Counted from the first letter of the stretch, positions 1-5,606 are shown. The stretch: DNA of 5,606 nucleotides from Cyanobacteria bacterium K_DeepCast_35m_m2_023 (GCA_016882345.1 VGQR01000148.1:1-5606); one strand, 5' to 3'. The notes: a model not told the origin generated them from the letters alone. Made by a program: numbers and translations.

Positions 1-1656
1 GGTCAATGTCGCCATGAGCGGCACGGCCACCAATGGCACCGATTACACGACCATTCCAACGACGGTCACCTTTGCGGCCGGTTCGGCCACGGCGCTGGTG
101 AATCTCACGGTGATGGATGACACCCTCGTAGAAGGCACCGAGACGGCAACGCTCACCGTAGTCGCTGGCACCGGCTATACACCTGGCCGACTAGGCGTGG
201 CTCCAGCCAGCTCCCAGCAGAGTGAGCCCCTGCCGGGGGTACAAGTCGCATCCATGTCACCTGGAGTGGACAGCAGCAAAGATCCAGCAACGCGTCCAAC
301 CGCTCCCTATGCACCAAATCAACTGATTCTGAAATTCAAGCTAGGTACCACCTCCGCTAAAATTGCTGAATTTCAATCCCTCTTTGGAGCTGTCAAGACT
401 CAGCAAGTTAATCTGACTGGGGCCCAAGTCTGGACATTGTCTGGAATGGTTTCCGTAGAAGAAATTATATCTAAATATCGAAAGAATCCGATTTTTGAAT
501 ACATTGAACCCGACTATATTGTAACCAAAGGCGCAACTTCGCAGGCAACATTTCCAAGTGATCCCAACTTCAGTCAACTCTGGGGGTTGCACAATACAGG
601 GCAGAGCGGTGGTAAGGTTGATGCCGACATCGATGCCCCCGAGGCATGGGATATTCAAAGAGGGGATCCCAATCTGGTCATTGGGGTTATTGACACCGGA
701 GTAGACTACAATCACGCTGATTTGCAGGGCAACATCTGGATCAACTCAGGAGAAATTGCAGGCGACGGCATTGACAACGATCGCAACGGCTACATCGATG
801 ACGTGCGCGGCTGGGATTTTGCCTATAATGACAACAACCCCAGTGATGTTCAGGGACACGGCACCCACGTCGCTGGAACCATTGCCGCCAGAGGCAATAA
901 TGGGCTCGGCGTCACAGGAGTAGCCTGGAATGCCAAAGTCATGCCCCTTAAGTTCCTTGATGATACGGGATCTGGCCAACTCTCCAATGCAATCTTGGCG
1001 ATCAACTACGCCACTACTAAAGGGGTAAAGATCACCAACAATTCCTGGGGCGGCGGCGGTTACAGCCAAGCCCTTTTTGACGCGATCAACGCGGCCGGCA
1101 AGGCGGGATCTTTGTTTATCGCGGCGGCTGGAAACGATGGGAAGAATGCGGATGTTTCTCCGATGTATCCAGCCGCATATGACCTTGCCAATATCATTAG
1201 CGTTGCTTCCACAACCCGCACAGATTCCCTCTCCTCGTTCTCAAATTATGGCCTAACCAGCGTAGATCTCGGCGCTCCTGGTTCCGACATCTACAGCCTC
1301 GCTCCAGGTGGAGGATATGCCACCCTATCTGGCACATCGATGGCCAGTCCCCATGTGGCAGGGGCGGCCGCTTTGCTGTGGTCACAAAATCCCACCTGGA
1401 CAGCGCAACAGGTGAAAAACACCTTGATGAATTCGGGTGATTCGATTGCCGCGCTGGCCGGCAAAACGGTGTCAGGAAAGCGGCTCAATGTCTACAACGC
1501 CTTGGGGGCAGCATCTTCGGCAACGATCACCATTGCCGATAACGACACCACCACCCCAGTGGTGTCGGTCGTGGCAACCGATGCCGTTGCCGGTGAACCC
1601 AACGACAACGGTCAGTTCACCCTCACCCGCACCGGATCCACCACCAGCGCCCTCAC
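1..1656 (+). repeat. Tandem repeat unit, copy 1 (1,656 bp, in frame)
   Basis: This is one full period of a direct tandem repeat. Every stretch I compared matches the sequence 1,656 bp downstream, and the encoded 552 residues are identical to copy 2. The unit holds the second half of a Calx-beta domain, a 443-residue protease insert, the last Calx-beta strand (SSATITIADND, 1514-1546) and the first half of the next Calx-beta domain. The start at 1 is only the window edge: the phase is arbitrary and the repeat may continue leftward. Confidence 0.95.
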
Positions 1657-4600
1657 GGTCAATGTCGCCATGAGCGGCACGGCCACCAATGGCACCGATT
1701 ACACGACCATTCCAACGACGGTCACCTTTGCGGCCGGTTCGGCCACGGCGCTGGTGAATCTCACGGTGATGGATGACACCCTCGTAGAAGGCACCGAGAC
1801 GGCAACGCTCACCGTAGTCGCTGGCACCGGCTATACACCTGGCCGACTAGGCGTGGCTCCAGCCAGCTCCCAGCAGAGTGAGCCCCTGCCGGGGGTACAA
1901 GTCGCATCCATGTCACCTGGAGTGGACAGCAGCAAAGATCCAGCAACGCGTCCAACCGCTCCCTATGCACCAAATCAACTGATTCTGAAATTCAAGCTAG
2001 GTACCACCTCCGCTAAAATTGCTGAATTTCAATCCCTCTTTGGAGCTGTCAAGACTCAGCAAGTTAATCTGACTGGGGCCCAAGTCTGGACATTGTCTGG
2101 AATGGTTTCCGTAGAAGAAATTATATCTAAATATCGAAAGAATCCGATTTTTGAATACATTGAACCCGACTATATTGTAACCAAAGGCGCAACTTCGCAG
2201 GCAACATTTCCAAGTGATCCCAACTTCAGTCAACTCTGGGGGTTGCACAATACAGGGCAGAGCGGTGGTAAGGTTGATGCCGACATCGATGCCCCCGAGG
2301 CATGGGATATTCAAAGAGGGGATCCCAATCTGGTCATTGGGGTTATTGACACCGGAGTAGACTACAATCACGCTGATTTGCAGGGCAACATCTGGATCAA
2401 CTCAGGAGAAATTGCAGGCGACGGCATTGACAACGATCGCAACGGCTACATCGATGACGTGCGCGGCTGGGATTTTGCCTATAATGACAACAACCCCAGT
2501 GATGTTCAGGGACACGGCACCCACGTCGCTGGAACCATTGCCGCCAGAGGCAATAATGGGCTCGGCGTCACAGGAGTAGCCTGGAATGCCAAAGTCATGC
2601 CCCTTAAGTTCCTTGATGATACGGGATCTGGCCAACTCTCCAATGCAATCTTGGCGATCAACTACGCCACTACTAAAGGGGTAAAGATCACCAACAATTC
2701 CTGGGGCGGCGGCGGTTACAGCCAAGCCCTTTTTGACGCGATCAACGCGGCCGGCAAGGCGGGATCTTTGTTTATCGCGGCGGCTGGAAACGATGGGAAG
2801 AATGCGGATGTTTCTCCGATGTATCCAGCCGCATATGACCTTGCCAATATCATTAGCGTTGCTTCCACAACCCGCACAGATTCCCTCTCCTCGTTCTCAA
2901 ATTATGGCCTAACCAGCGTAGATCTCGGCGCTCCTGGTTCCGACATCTACAGCCTCGCTCCAGGTGGAGGATATGCCACCCTATCTGGCACATCGATGGC
3001 CAGTCCCCATGTGGCAGGGGCGGCCGCTTTGCTGTGGTCACAAAATCCCACCTGGACAGCGCAACAGGTGAAAAACACCTTGATGAATTCGGGTGATTCG
3101 ATTGCCGCGCTGGCCGGCAAAACGGTGTCAGGAAAGCGGCTCAATGTCTACAACGCCTTGGGGGCAGCATCTTCGGCAACGATCACCATTGCCGATAACG
3201 ACACCACCACCCCAGTGGTGTCGGTCGTGGCAACCGATGCCGTTGCCGGTGAACCCAACGACAACGGTCAGTTCACCCTCACCCGCACCGGATCCACCAC
3301 CAGCGCCCTCACGGTCAATGTCGCCATGAGCGGCACGGCCACCAATGGCACCGATTACACGACCATTCGAACGACGGTCACCTTTGCGGCCGGTTCGGCC
3401 ACGGCGCTGGTGAATCTCACGGTGATGGATGACACCCTCGCAGAAGGTACCGAGACGGCAACGCTCACCGTAGTCGCTGGCACCGGCTATACACCCGCTG
3501 GGTTAGGCACCAAGACTGGCTCTGCTGCTGCAAGCCAGGGAACGGTCACACCTTCGTCCAGCGCAACGGTCACCATTGCTGATAACGATATTGGTTCAAC
3601 CATTACCGTGAACGCATCGGATACGGGCTGGTATGACAACACTGGTTACCACGAACACAGTAATTCGAATTATATCGCAGGTAACACTAATGGCAAACTC
3701 TACCGCAACTGGTTTAGCTTCGATCTCCCTAAATTCAGCGCCCCAATCGCCAGTGCTCAGCTGCGGGTAAACACCTATGACTACTATAGCGTGCATCCAA
3801 GTGAAACCTATGAGCTGCGTGATGTCGTAACGGATGTTGCCACGCTGAGGGCCGGAGGAAGCGGAAAAACAGCAATCTATGCTGATTTGGCTGATGGCAA
3901 CATTTATGGCAGCAGAGCCTACACCAGCACAGATAAAGGTCTGTTCCGAACCATAGACCTGAGTGCCGCCGCCATCAGCGCGATTACGGCAAGGAGCGGG
4001 CAGGCCTTTGCCCTTGGCGGTTGGCTGAATACGCTCGATACGATTGATAATCTCGAGCACGTCTTTGGTAATTCCTTTGGTAGAGTTGGCGATGTACAGC
4101 TGATTCTCAATACCGGTACTTCCACGCCGGTGGTGAGATTAGCTAGTAACTATAGCGGGGTGAGTGAAAACGGCAAAACTAACCTCGTCTATAACTTCAC
4201 TCGTTCAGGAGCTACCACTAACTCTTTAACGGTTAACTTTACCCTTGATGGCACGACGACTCGTGGCAATGACTACAATGCCTACGGCGGGTATTTTGTC
4301 TCGCCAACAACGGGAAATATTGTCTTCGCGCCTGGTGAGTCATCGGCTCAGATCGAGATCGTGATAACTGGAGATACTATCAGAGAGGCCAATGAAACAA
4401 TTTCCTTTACCCTGGCAAGTGGCACTGGCTATACCATTGGCACACCGGAGGCTGTAACAACCACAATCCTGAATGATGACGGTGTTCTCAATCAACAGGG
4501 AACCACGGGTAACGATGTGATCGAAGCCGGAACTACCCGTAATCTGAGCGGTCAAGCAGGCCATGACATTTTGACTGGTTCCAACACTAGCGATATGTTA

Positions 4601-4951
4601 GTTGGAGGTGCAGGGAATGACACGATTACCTCTGGTCATGGTTTTGATGTAATTGCCTATAGCCTTGCTAGTGAAGGCCAAGATGCAATTACGGACTTCA
4701 ACGTTTTCCAAGATACGCTCCAAGTCTCGGCGGCGGGTTTTGGAGGCGGATTAATCGCCGGTGTAAATATTGCGGAGTCTCAATTTGTCTTGGGAACCGT
4801 CGCCACGACGGCCAGCCATCGCTTTATCTTTGATAGACCGACAGGCCAGCTCTTCTTTGATGTAGATGGTAATGGTTCATCGGTTCAGACTCTATTGGCG
4901 ACCTTGACTCCTAACCTTAACTTGACAAATGACAATATCTTTGCGGCTTAG
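2..4951 (+). CDS. Giant secreted S8 (subtilisin-like) protease with duplicated protease modules, Calx-beta domains and RTX C-terminus; 5' end outside window
   Basis: The frame is open from the left edge (V-N-V-A precede the ATG at 14) and matches the interior of a Calx-beta domain, so the gene starts upstream and the ATG at 14 is not the real start. Domain order: split Calx-beta; S8 module 1 (residues ~97-500); Calx-beta; S8 module 2 (~649-1052); complete Calx-beta (~1064-1192); beta-sandwich (~1195-1366); Calx-beta (~1372-1489); RTX repeats and C-terminal secretion region (~1499-1645). Both S8 modules carry a full catalytic set: D227/H282/N374/S442 and D779/H834/N926/S994. Known biology of these families suggests a calcium-stabilised extracellular protease exported by a type I (ABC/TolC) system. 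No signal peptide can be judged because the N-terminus is missing. Two identical protease modules in one chain is unusual. The gene ends at TAG 4949-4951, and nothing in the next 80 bp looks co-transcribed with certainty. Function class is secure; substrate is unknown. Confidence 0.93.
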   Translation, partial: VNVAMSGTATNGTDYTTIPTTVTFAAGSATALVNLTVMDDTLVEGTETATLTVVAGTGYTPGRLGVAPASSQQSEPLPGVQVASMSPGVDSSKDPATRPTAPYAPNQLILKFKLGTTSAKIAEFQSLFGAVKTQQVNLTGAQVWTLSGMVSVEEIISKYRKNPIFEYIEPDYIVTKGATSQATFPSDPNFSQLWGLHNTGQSGGKVDADIDAPEAWDIQRGDPNLVIGVIDTGVDYNHADLQGNIWINSGEIAGDGIDNDRNGYIDDVRGWDFAYNDNNPSDVQGHGTHVAGTIAARGNNGLGVTGVAWNAKVMPLKFLDDTGSGQLSNAILAINYATTKGVKITNNSWGGGGYSQALFDAINAAGKAGSLFIAAAGNDGKNADVSPMYPAAYDLANIISVASTTRTDSLSSFSNYGLTSVDLGAPGSDIYSLAPGGGYATLSGTSMASPHVAGAAALLWSQNPTWTAQQVKNTLMNSGDSIAALAGKTVSGKRLNVYNALGAASSATITIADNDTTTPVVSVVATDAVAGEPNDNGQFTLTRTGSTTSALTVNVAMSGTATNGTDYTTIPTTVTFAAGSATALVNLTVMDDTLVEGTETATLTVVAGTGYTPGRLGVAPASSQQSEPLPGVQVASMSPGVDSSKDPATRPTAPYAPNQLILKFKLGTTSAKIAEFQSLFGAVKTQQVNLTGAQVWTLSGMVSVEEIISKYRKNPIFEYIEPDYIVTKGATSQATFPSDPNFSQLWGLHNTGQSGGKVDADIDAPEAWDIQRGDPNLVIGVIDTGVDYNHADLQGNIWINSGEIAGDGIDNDRNGYIDDVRGWDFAYNDNNPSDVQGHGTHVAGTIAARGNNGLGVTGVAWNAKVMPLKFLDDTGSGQLSNAILAINYATTKGVKITNNSWGGGGYSQALFDAINAAGKAGSLFIAAAGNDGKNADVSPMYPAAYDLANIISVASTTRTDSLSSFSNYGLTSVDLGAPGSDIYSLAPGGGYATLSGTSMASPHVAGAAALLWSQNPTWTAQQVKNTLMNSGDSIAALAGKTVSGKRLNVYNALGAASSATITIADNDTTTPVVSVVATDAVAGEPNDNGQFTLTRTGSTTSALTVNVAMSGTATNGTDYTTIRTTVTFAAGSATALVNLTVMDDTLAEGTETATLTVVAGTGYTPAGLGTKTGSAAASQGTVTPSSSATVTIADNDIGSTITVNASDTGWYDNTGYHEHSNSNYIAGNTNGKLYRNWFSFDLPKFSAPIASAQLRVNTYDYYSVHPSETYELRDVVTDVATLRAGGSGKTAIYADLADGNIYGSRAYTSTDKGLFRTIDLSAAAISAITARSGQAFALGGWLNTLDTIDNLEHVFGNSFGRVGDVQLILNTGTSTPVVRLASNYSGVSENGKTNLVYNFTRSGATTNSLTVNFTLDGTTTRGNDYNAYGGYFVSPTTGNIVFAPGESSAQIEIVITGDTIREANETISFTLASGTGYTIGTPEAVTTTILNDDGVLNQQGTTGNDVIEAGTTRNLSGQAGHDILTGSNTSDMLVGGAGNDTITSGHGFDVIAYSLASEGQDAITDFNVFQDTLQVSAAGFGGGLIAGVNIAESQFVLGTVATTASHRFIFDRPTGQLFFDVDGNGSSVQTLLATLTPNLNLTNDNIFAA
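185..1513 (+). other. Protease module 1: linker, prodomain and S8 catalytic domain, nested in a Calx-beta domain
   Basis: Residues 58-96 are a Pro/Ser-rich linker. Residues ~97-170 look like a fervidolysin-type prodomain (begins APNQLILKF, ends near EYIEPDY). The catalytic domain starts near residue 190 (LWGLHNTGQ). Asp227 lies in VIGVIDTGVDYNH, His282 in GHGTHVAGT, the oxyanion Asn374 in AAAGNDG and Ser442 in GTSMASPHVAG. A calcium-loop-like stretch D251-G-I-D-N-D-R-N-G-Y-I-D-D263 lies between Asp227 and His282, as is usual in cyanobacterial-type S8 enzymes. All key residues are present, so the module should be active. It is preceded by the truncated Calx-beta end GTGYTP and followed directly by the missing Calx-beta strand. 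Confidence 0.9.
1657..3312 (+). repeat. Tandem repeat unit, copy 2 (1,656 bp, in frame)
   Basis: This is the second full period, with no difference from copy 1 that I could find by eye at either DNA or protein level. The length is divisible by three, so the frame passes intact through both junctions. Absence even of silent changes implies a very recent duplication, ongoing gene conversion, or an assembly artefact. Confidence 0.95.
1841..3169 (+). other. Protease module 2: identical copy of linker, prodomain and S8 catalytic domain
   Basis: The translation is identical to module 1, shifted by 552 residues: Asp779, His834, Asn926 and Ser994 are intact. Its own prodomain lies at about residues 649-722, so the module carries everything needed to fold and mature independently of module 1. 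It is again bounded by GTGYTP on the left and SSATITIADND on the right. Confidence 0.9.
3203..3589 (+). other. Complete Calx-beta domain
   Basis: Residues ~1064-1192 run from TPVVSVVATDAVAGE through GTATNGTDYTT and DDTLAEGTETATL to SSSATVTIADND. These are hallmarks of the Calx-beta fold, a calcium-binding beta-sandwich common in bacterial exoproteins. Unlike the preceding ones this domain is uninterrupted: a 20-residue Gly/Ala/Ser/Thr-rich linker (3497-3556) occupies the place where the other copies carry the protease. Confidence 0.88.
3313..3495 (+). repeat. Partial third copy of the repeat (Calx-beta part only)
   Basis: These 183 bp match 1657-1839 with three substitutions: C to G at 3369 (Pro to Arg), T to C at 3441 (Val to Ala) and C to T at 3448 (silent). 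Similarity drops abruptly at 3496, just after the shared GTGYTP codons. There copies 1 and 2 enter the protease insert, whereas this copy continues through a 20-residue linker to its own last Calx-beta strand. It therefore marks the right-hand limit of the duplication. Confidence 0.92.
3596..4108 (+). other. Beta-sandwich domain of exoprotein type
   Basis: Residues ~1195-1365 contain ASDTGWYDNTGYHEHSN, GKLYRNWFSFDL, ASAQLRVNTYDYY, GSGKTAIYADLADG and HVFGNSFG. From memory this pattern recurs in secreted proteins (for example PEP-CTERM or RTX exoproteins) as a DNRLRE/CBM-like jelly-roll module. The role is probably adhesion or ligand binding, but that is inference; no ligand can be named. Confidence 0.6.
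4127..4480 (+). other. Second, diverged Calx-beta domain
   Basis: Residues ~1372-1489 show the Calx-beta pattern: PVVRLASNYSGVSENG, TTTRGNDYNAY, IVFAPGESSAQIEIVI, GDTIREANETISFTL, GTGYTIG and TTTILNDDG. At DNA level it is clearly different from the repeated Calx-beta units, so it was not part of the recent duplication. Confidence 0.85.
4499..4948 (+). other. RTX calcium-binding repeats and type I secretion C-terminal region
   Basis: Residues ~1496-1550 hold a few, partly degenerate RTX nonapeptides (GTTGNDVIEAG, GQAGHDILTG, GGAGNDTITSG). The last ~85 residues (ITDFNVFQDTLQV, then FDRPTGQLFFDVDGNG, ending LTNDNIFAA) match the usual C-terminal region of cyanobacterial RTX exoproteins. Together they suggest export by an ABC-transporter/TolC-type system and folding on meeting extracellular calcium. 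No transporter genes are in the window. Confidence 0.8.
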
Positions 4952-4954
4952 AAT
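4922..4954 (+). promoter_or_regulatory. Weak candidate promoter at the end of the protease gene
   Basis: A perfect TTGACA (4922-4927) is followed by TAGAAT (4949-4954), but the 21-bp spacer is longer than the usual 17. It would read toward the alpA-like gene. The match may be chance inside coding sequence. Confidence 0.15.
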
Positions 4955-4973
4955 CGCGCAAGATAGGCTATTA

Positions 4974-5029
4974 AACTTGAGTGCGTCATCATTTAAGTCT
5001 GACAACAACGCCTTCGCCTCCCTCAAGTT
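4974..5029. repeat. 8-bp inverted repeat flanking the 5' part of the alpA-like gene
   Basis: AACTTGAG (4974-4981) is the exact reverse complement of CTCAAGTT (5022-5029), with 40 bp between. It could be a regulator-binding dyad or chance. The right arm lies inside the stretch that reads as the AlpA N-terminus. Confidence 0.3.
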
Positions 5030-5038
5030 AAATCTTCT

Positions 5039-5185
5039 ATGGGTCTCTCAAAGTCCACTATCTTCGCCCGTATTGCAGAGGGCACCTTTCCCAAGCAGAT
5101 TCCGCTAGGATCACTCTTTGTAATCTGGGTAAAGTCAGAAATTCAAAACTGGATTGATGAGCAAGTTTCTGCAGTGAGGGGGTAA
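5039..5185 (+). CDS. AlpA-family phage-type transcriptional regulator, short and probably 5'-damaged
   Basis: The 48 codons from ATG 5039 to TAA 5183 read MGLSKSTIFARIAEGTFPKQ, then I-P-L-G, and end ESEIQNWIDEQ-like (here KSEIQNWIDEQVSAVRG). This is the body of the AlpA winged/MerR-like helix-turn-helix family, small regulators that control excision or gene expression in prophages and genomic islands. Family members are usually ~65-70 residues. In the same frame, upstream of the ATG, 5003-5038 reads QQRLRLPQVKSS, which matches the usual N-terminal LRLPEVK helix. A TGA at 5000-5002 blocks it, there is no usable start, and no Shine-Dalgarno precedes 5039. The usual G-x-R-x-V-x-W is changed to G-S-L-F-V-I-W. 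It is either a truncated regulator or a decaying gene. A terminator overlaps its stop. Confidence 0.72.
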   Translation: MGLSKSTIFARIAEGTFPKQIPLGSLFVIWVKSEIQNWIDEQVSAVRG

Positions 5186-5200
5186 CACCCCTCTTTTTTT
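5176..5200 (+). terminator. Rho-independent terminator of the alpA-like gene
   Basis: GAGGGG (5176-5181) pairs perfectly with CCCCTC (5188-5193) across a 6-nt loop and is followed by seven T residues (5194-5200). The stop codon TAA (5183-5185) lies in the loop. The T-tract is only on the forward side, so it terminates rightward transcription. Confidence 0.85.
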
Positions 5201-5226
5201 GAGGTAAAAATGGAGCATCTATACCT

Positions 5227-5400
5227 TTATCCCTGAGCAAGAAGAGCGTCACACCAAGCGACCATGAATCTTCTTCTCTCTTCAATCATCTGGGATCGGT
5301 CATACGCCTGACGAATCTTGTCTTCAATCGCATGTGCCATCTGACGCTGGATGACCTCAGCAGGGTCTCCTGAAAAAGCCAGATCCACTGCAGTGCAGCT
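5227..5400 (-). pseudogene. C-terminal remnant of a P4-type tyrosine integrase
   Basis: Reading leftward, the frame encodes EVIQRQMAHAIEDKIRQAY followed by DRSQMIEERRRFMVAW and ends LLAQG at the stop 5227-5229. This matches the end of phage/genomic-island integrases (typically VIERQLAH...AYNR...EERR...W). The conserved His (5332-5334) and the nucleophilic Tyr (5302-5304) are present. The catalytic Arg and the H-x-x-R box are missing: similarity fades beyond about 5360-5400 and an in-frame stop lies at 5437-5439. The full enzyme is ~400 residues, so nearly all of it is lost, probably through the adjoining IS insertion. It faces the alpA-like gene tail to tail with a 41-bp gap, a fitting leftover of one integrative element. 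Confidence 0.72.
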
Positions 5401-5421
5401 TGTTTCAGCGATAGAGACCCT
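5362..5421. repeat. Long imperfect palindrome between integrase remnant and IS
   Basis: The left arm 5362-5379 (AGGGTCTCCTGAAAAAGC) pairs at all 18 positions with the right arm 5398-5421. The right arm has a 1-nt bulge (G5402) and a 5-nt bulge (CGATA, 5409-5413). The 18-nt loop itself contains the perfect palindrome CACTGCAGTG (5386-5395). It could form a cruciform or RNA hairpin. It lies where integrase similarity ends, so it may mark the junction with the insertion sequence. Confidence 0.7.
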
Positions 5422-5441
5422 ATAAAATGGCCTCGATCAGG

Positions 5442-5456
5442 GCAATCGACGATTGC
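5442..5456. repeat. Perfect 15-bp palindrome in the IS leader
   Basis: GCAATCG (5442-5448) and CGATTGC (5450-5456) are exact inverted copies around a single central A. It lies 21 bp upstream of the transposase ATG, a suitable place for a transposase- or regulator-binding site or a hairpin that limits translation. The role is unproven. Confidence 0.5.
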
Positions 5457-5477
5457 TACAACTGCTGAGCGCTGCAG

Positions 5478-5606
5478 ATGTACCGGAAACACCATAACGG
5501 GCAGCTTTCAATCGAGGACTTCTATGTGCCTTTTGGTGGCACGTTGGATGCGGACAACCGCTGGGTGATCTTCTCTTCCTTGATGCCTTGGGAAGAGCTG
5601 GAAGAA
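5478..5606 (+). CDS. IS5/IS1182-type transposase, N-terminal 43 residues; 3' end outside window
   Basis: The frame opens at ATG 5478 and runs to the right edge. It begins MYRKHHNGQLSIEDFYVPFG and continues GTLDADNRWVIFSSLMPWEE. I recognise this as the N-terminus of a DDE transposase with a DUF772-like N-terminal region, as in IS5/IS1182 elements. An in-frame TGA at 5466-5468 and the lack of any other ATG or GTG after it fix the start at 5478 (CTG 5472 is a poor alternative). There is no clear Shine-Dalgarno, common for poorly translated transposases. The DDE residues lie beyond the window, so integrity cannot be judged. Its position directly behind the integrase remnant suggests this IS broke the integrase gene. 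Confidence 0.82.
   Translation, partial: MYRKHHNGQLSIEDFYVPFGGTLDADNRWVIFSSLMPWEELEE

Larger units (their letters stand above)
5422..5606 (+). mobile_element. Left part of an IS5/IS1182-like insertion sequence; right end outside window
   Basis: The transposase start at 5478 shows that an IS begins between the end of the integrase remnant and 5478. The exact left terminus cannot be fixed because the other end, needed to define the terminal inverted repeats and target duplication, is not in view. The start given here, just after the palindrome, is a guess that could be off by several tens of bases. The leader holds TATAAA (5421-5426), a possible -10 box. Confidence 0.5.

Noticed and set aside
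341..1488. Several minus-strand open frames of 62-124 codons in the protease module, repeated at 1997-3144
   Set aside because: They are antisense to well-supported S8 coding sequence, resemble no known family, and recur only because the DNA is duplicated.
1437..1673. Forward 78-codon frame, recurring at 3093-3329
   Set aside because: It is an out-of-frame shadow of the S8/Calx-beta junction with a biased Pro/Ser composition and no family resemblance.
1..3495. CRISPR-like or minisatellite array
   Set aside because: The period is 1,656 bp and fully coding; there are no short repeats with unique spacers.
3596..4564. Minus-strand frames opposite the beta-sandwich and second Calx-beta domain
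   Set aside because: The forward strand encodes recognisable domains throughout; the reverse translations show no motifs.
5058..5285. Minus-strand 75-codon frame
   Set aside because: It runs antisense through the alpA-like gene and its terminator and is in a different frame from the recognisable integrase tail, which explains the DNA better.
5400..5426. Transposase promoter TTGTTT...TATAAA
   Set aside because: The -10 is fair, but the -35 is poor and the spacer is 15 bp; not strong enough to list as a feature.
5286..5495. Minus-strand 69-codon frame
   Set aside because: It spans the integrase remnant in the wrong frame, the palindrome and the transposase start, so it is not a coherent gene.

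Overview
The window is dominated by one long forward reading frame, open from the left edge to a stop at 4949-4951. It encodes the C-terminal 1,649 residues of a giant secreted modular protease. The protein alternates Calx-beta domains with subtilisin-like (S8) modules, then carries a beta-sandwich domain, another Calx-beta domain and a short RTX/type I secretion C-terminus. Residue numbers below count the ATG at 14 as residue 1; the true start lies upstream of the window.

The main oddity is a 1,656-bp (552-codon) in-frame tandem duplication. Positions 1-1656 and 1657-3312 appear identical, and a partial third copy (3313-3495) differs at three bases. Each full unit holds a complete protease module (prodomain plus Asp/His/Asn/Ser catalytic set). 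The module sits inside a Calx-beta domain, just before that domain's last strand. The third copy shows the same Calx-beta domain uninterrupted. Homologous but unequal recombination between flanking Calx-beta repeats would explain the arrangement. A repeat-induced assembly error cannot be excluded from sequence alone.

Region 4952-5606 is a small graveyard of mobile DNA. It holds a short alpA-like regulator (5039-5185, +) whose N-terminal coding part looks damaged. An intrinsic terminator (5176-5200) overlaps the end of that gene. Facing it is the C-terminal remnant of a P4-type tyrosine integrase (from 5227, minus strand) that keeps the nucleophilic Tyr but lacks the rest. A strong imperfect palindrome (5362-5421) follows, and then the start of an insertion sequence of IS5/IS1182 type, whose transposase begins at 5478 and runs off the right edge. 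An integrative element probably lay here and was later interrupted by the IS.

The organism is probably a cyanobacterium. This S8/Calx-beta/RTX architecture, and my recollection of similar transposases, point that way, with moderate-GC and compositionally mosaic DNA. The flanking alpA/integrase pair is common in many Gram-negative bacteria, so the assignment is only moderate. No tRNA, rRNA or CRISPR array was seen.
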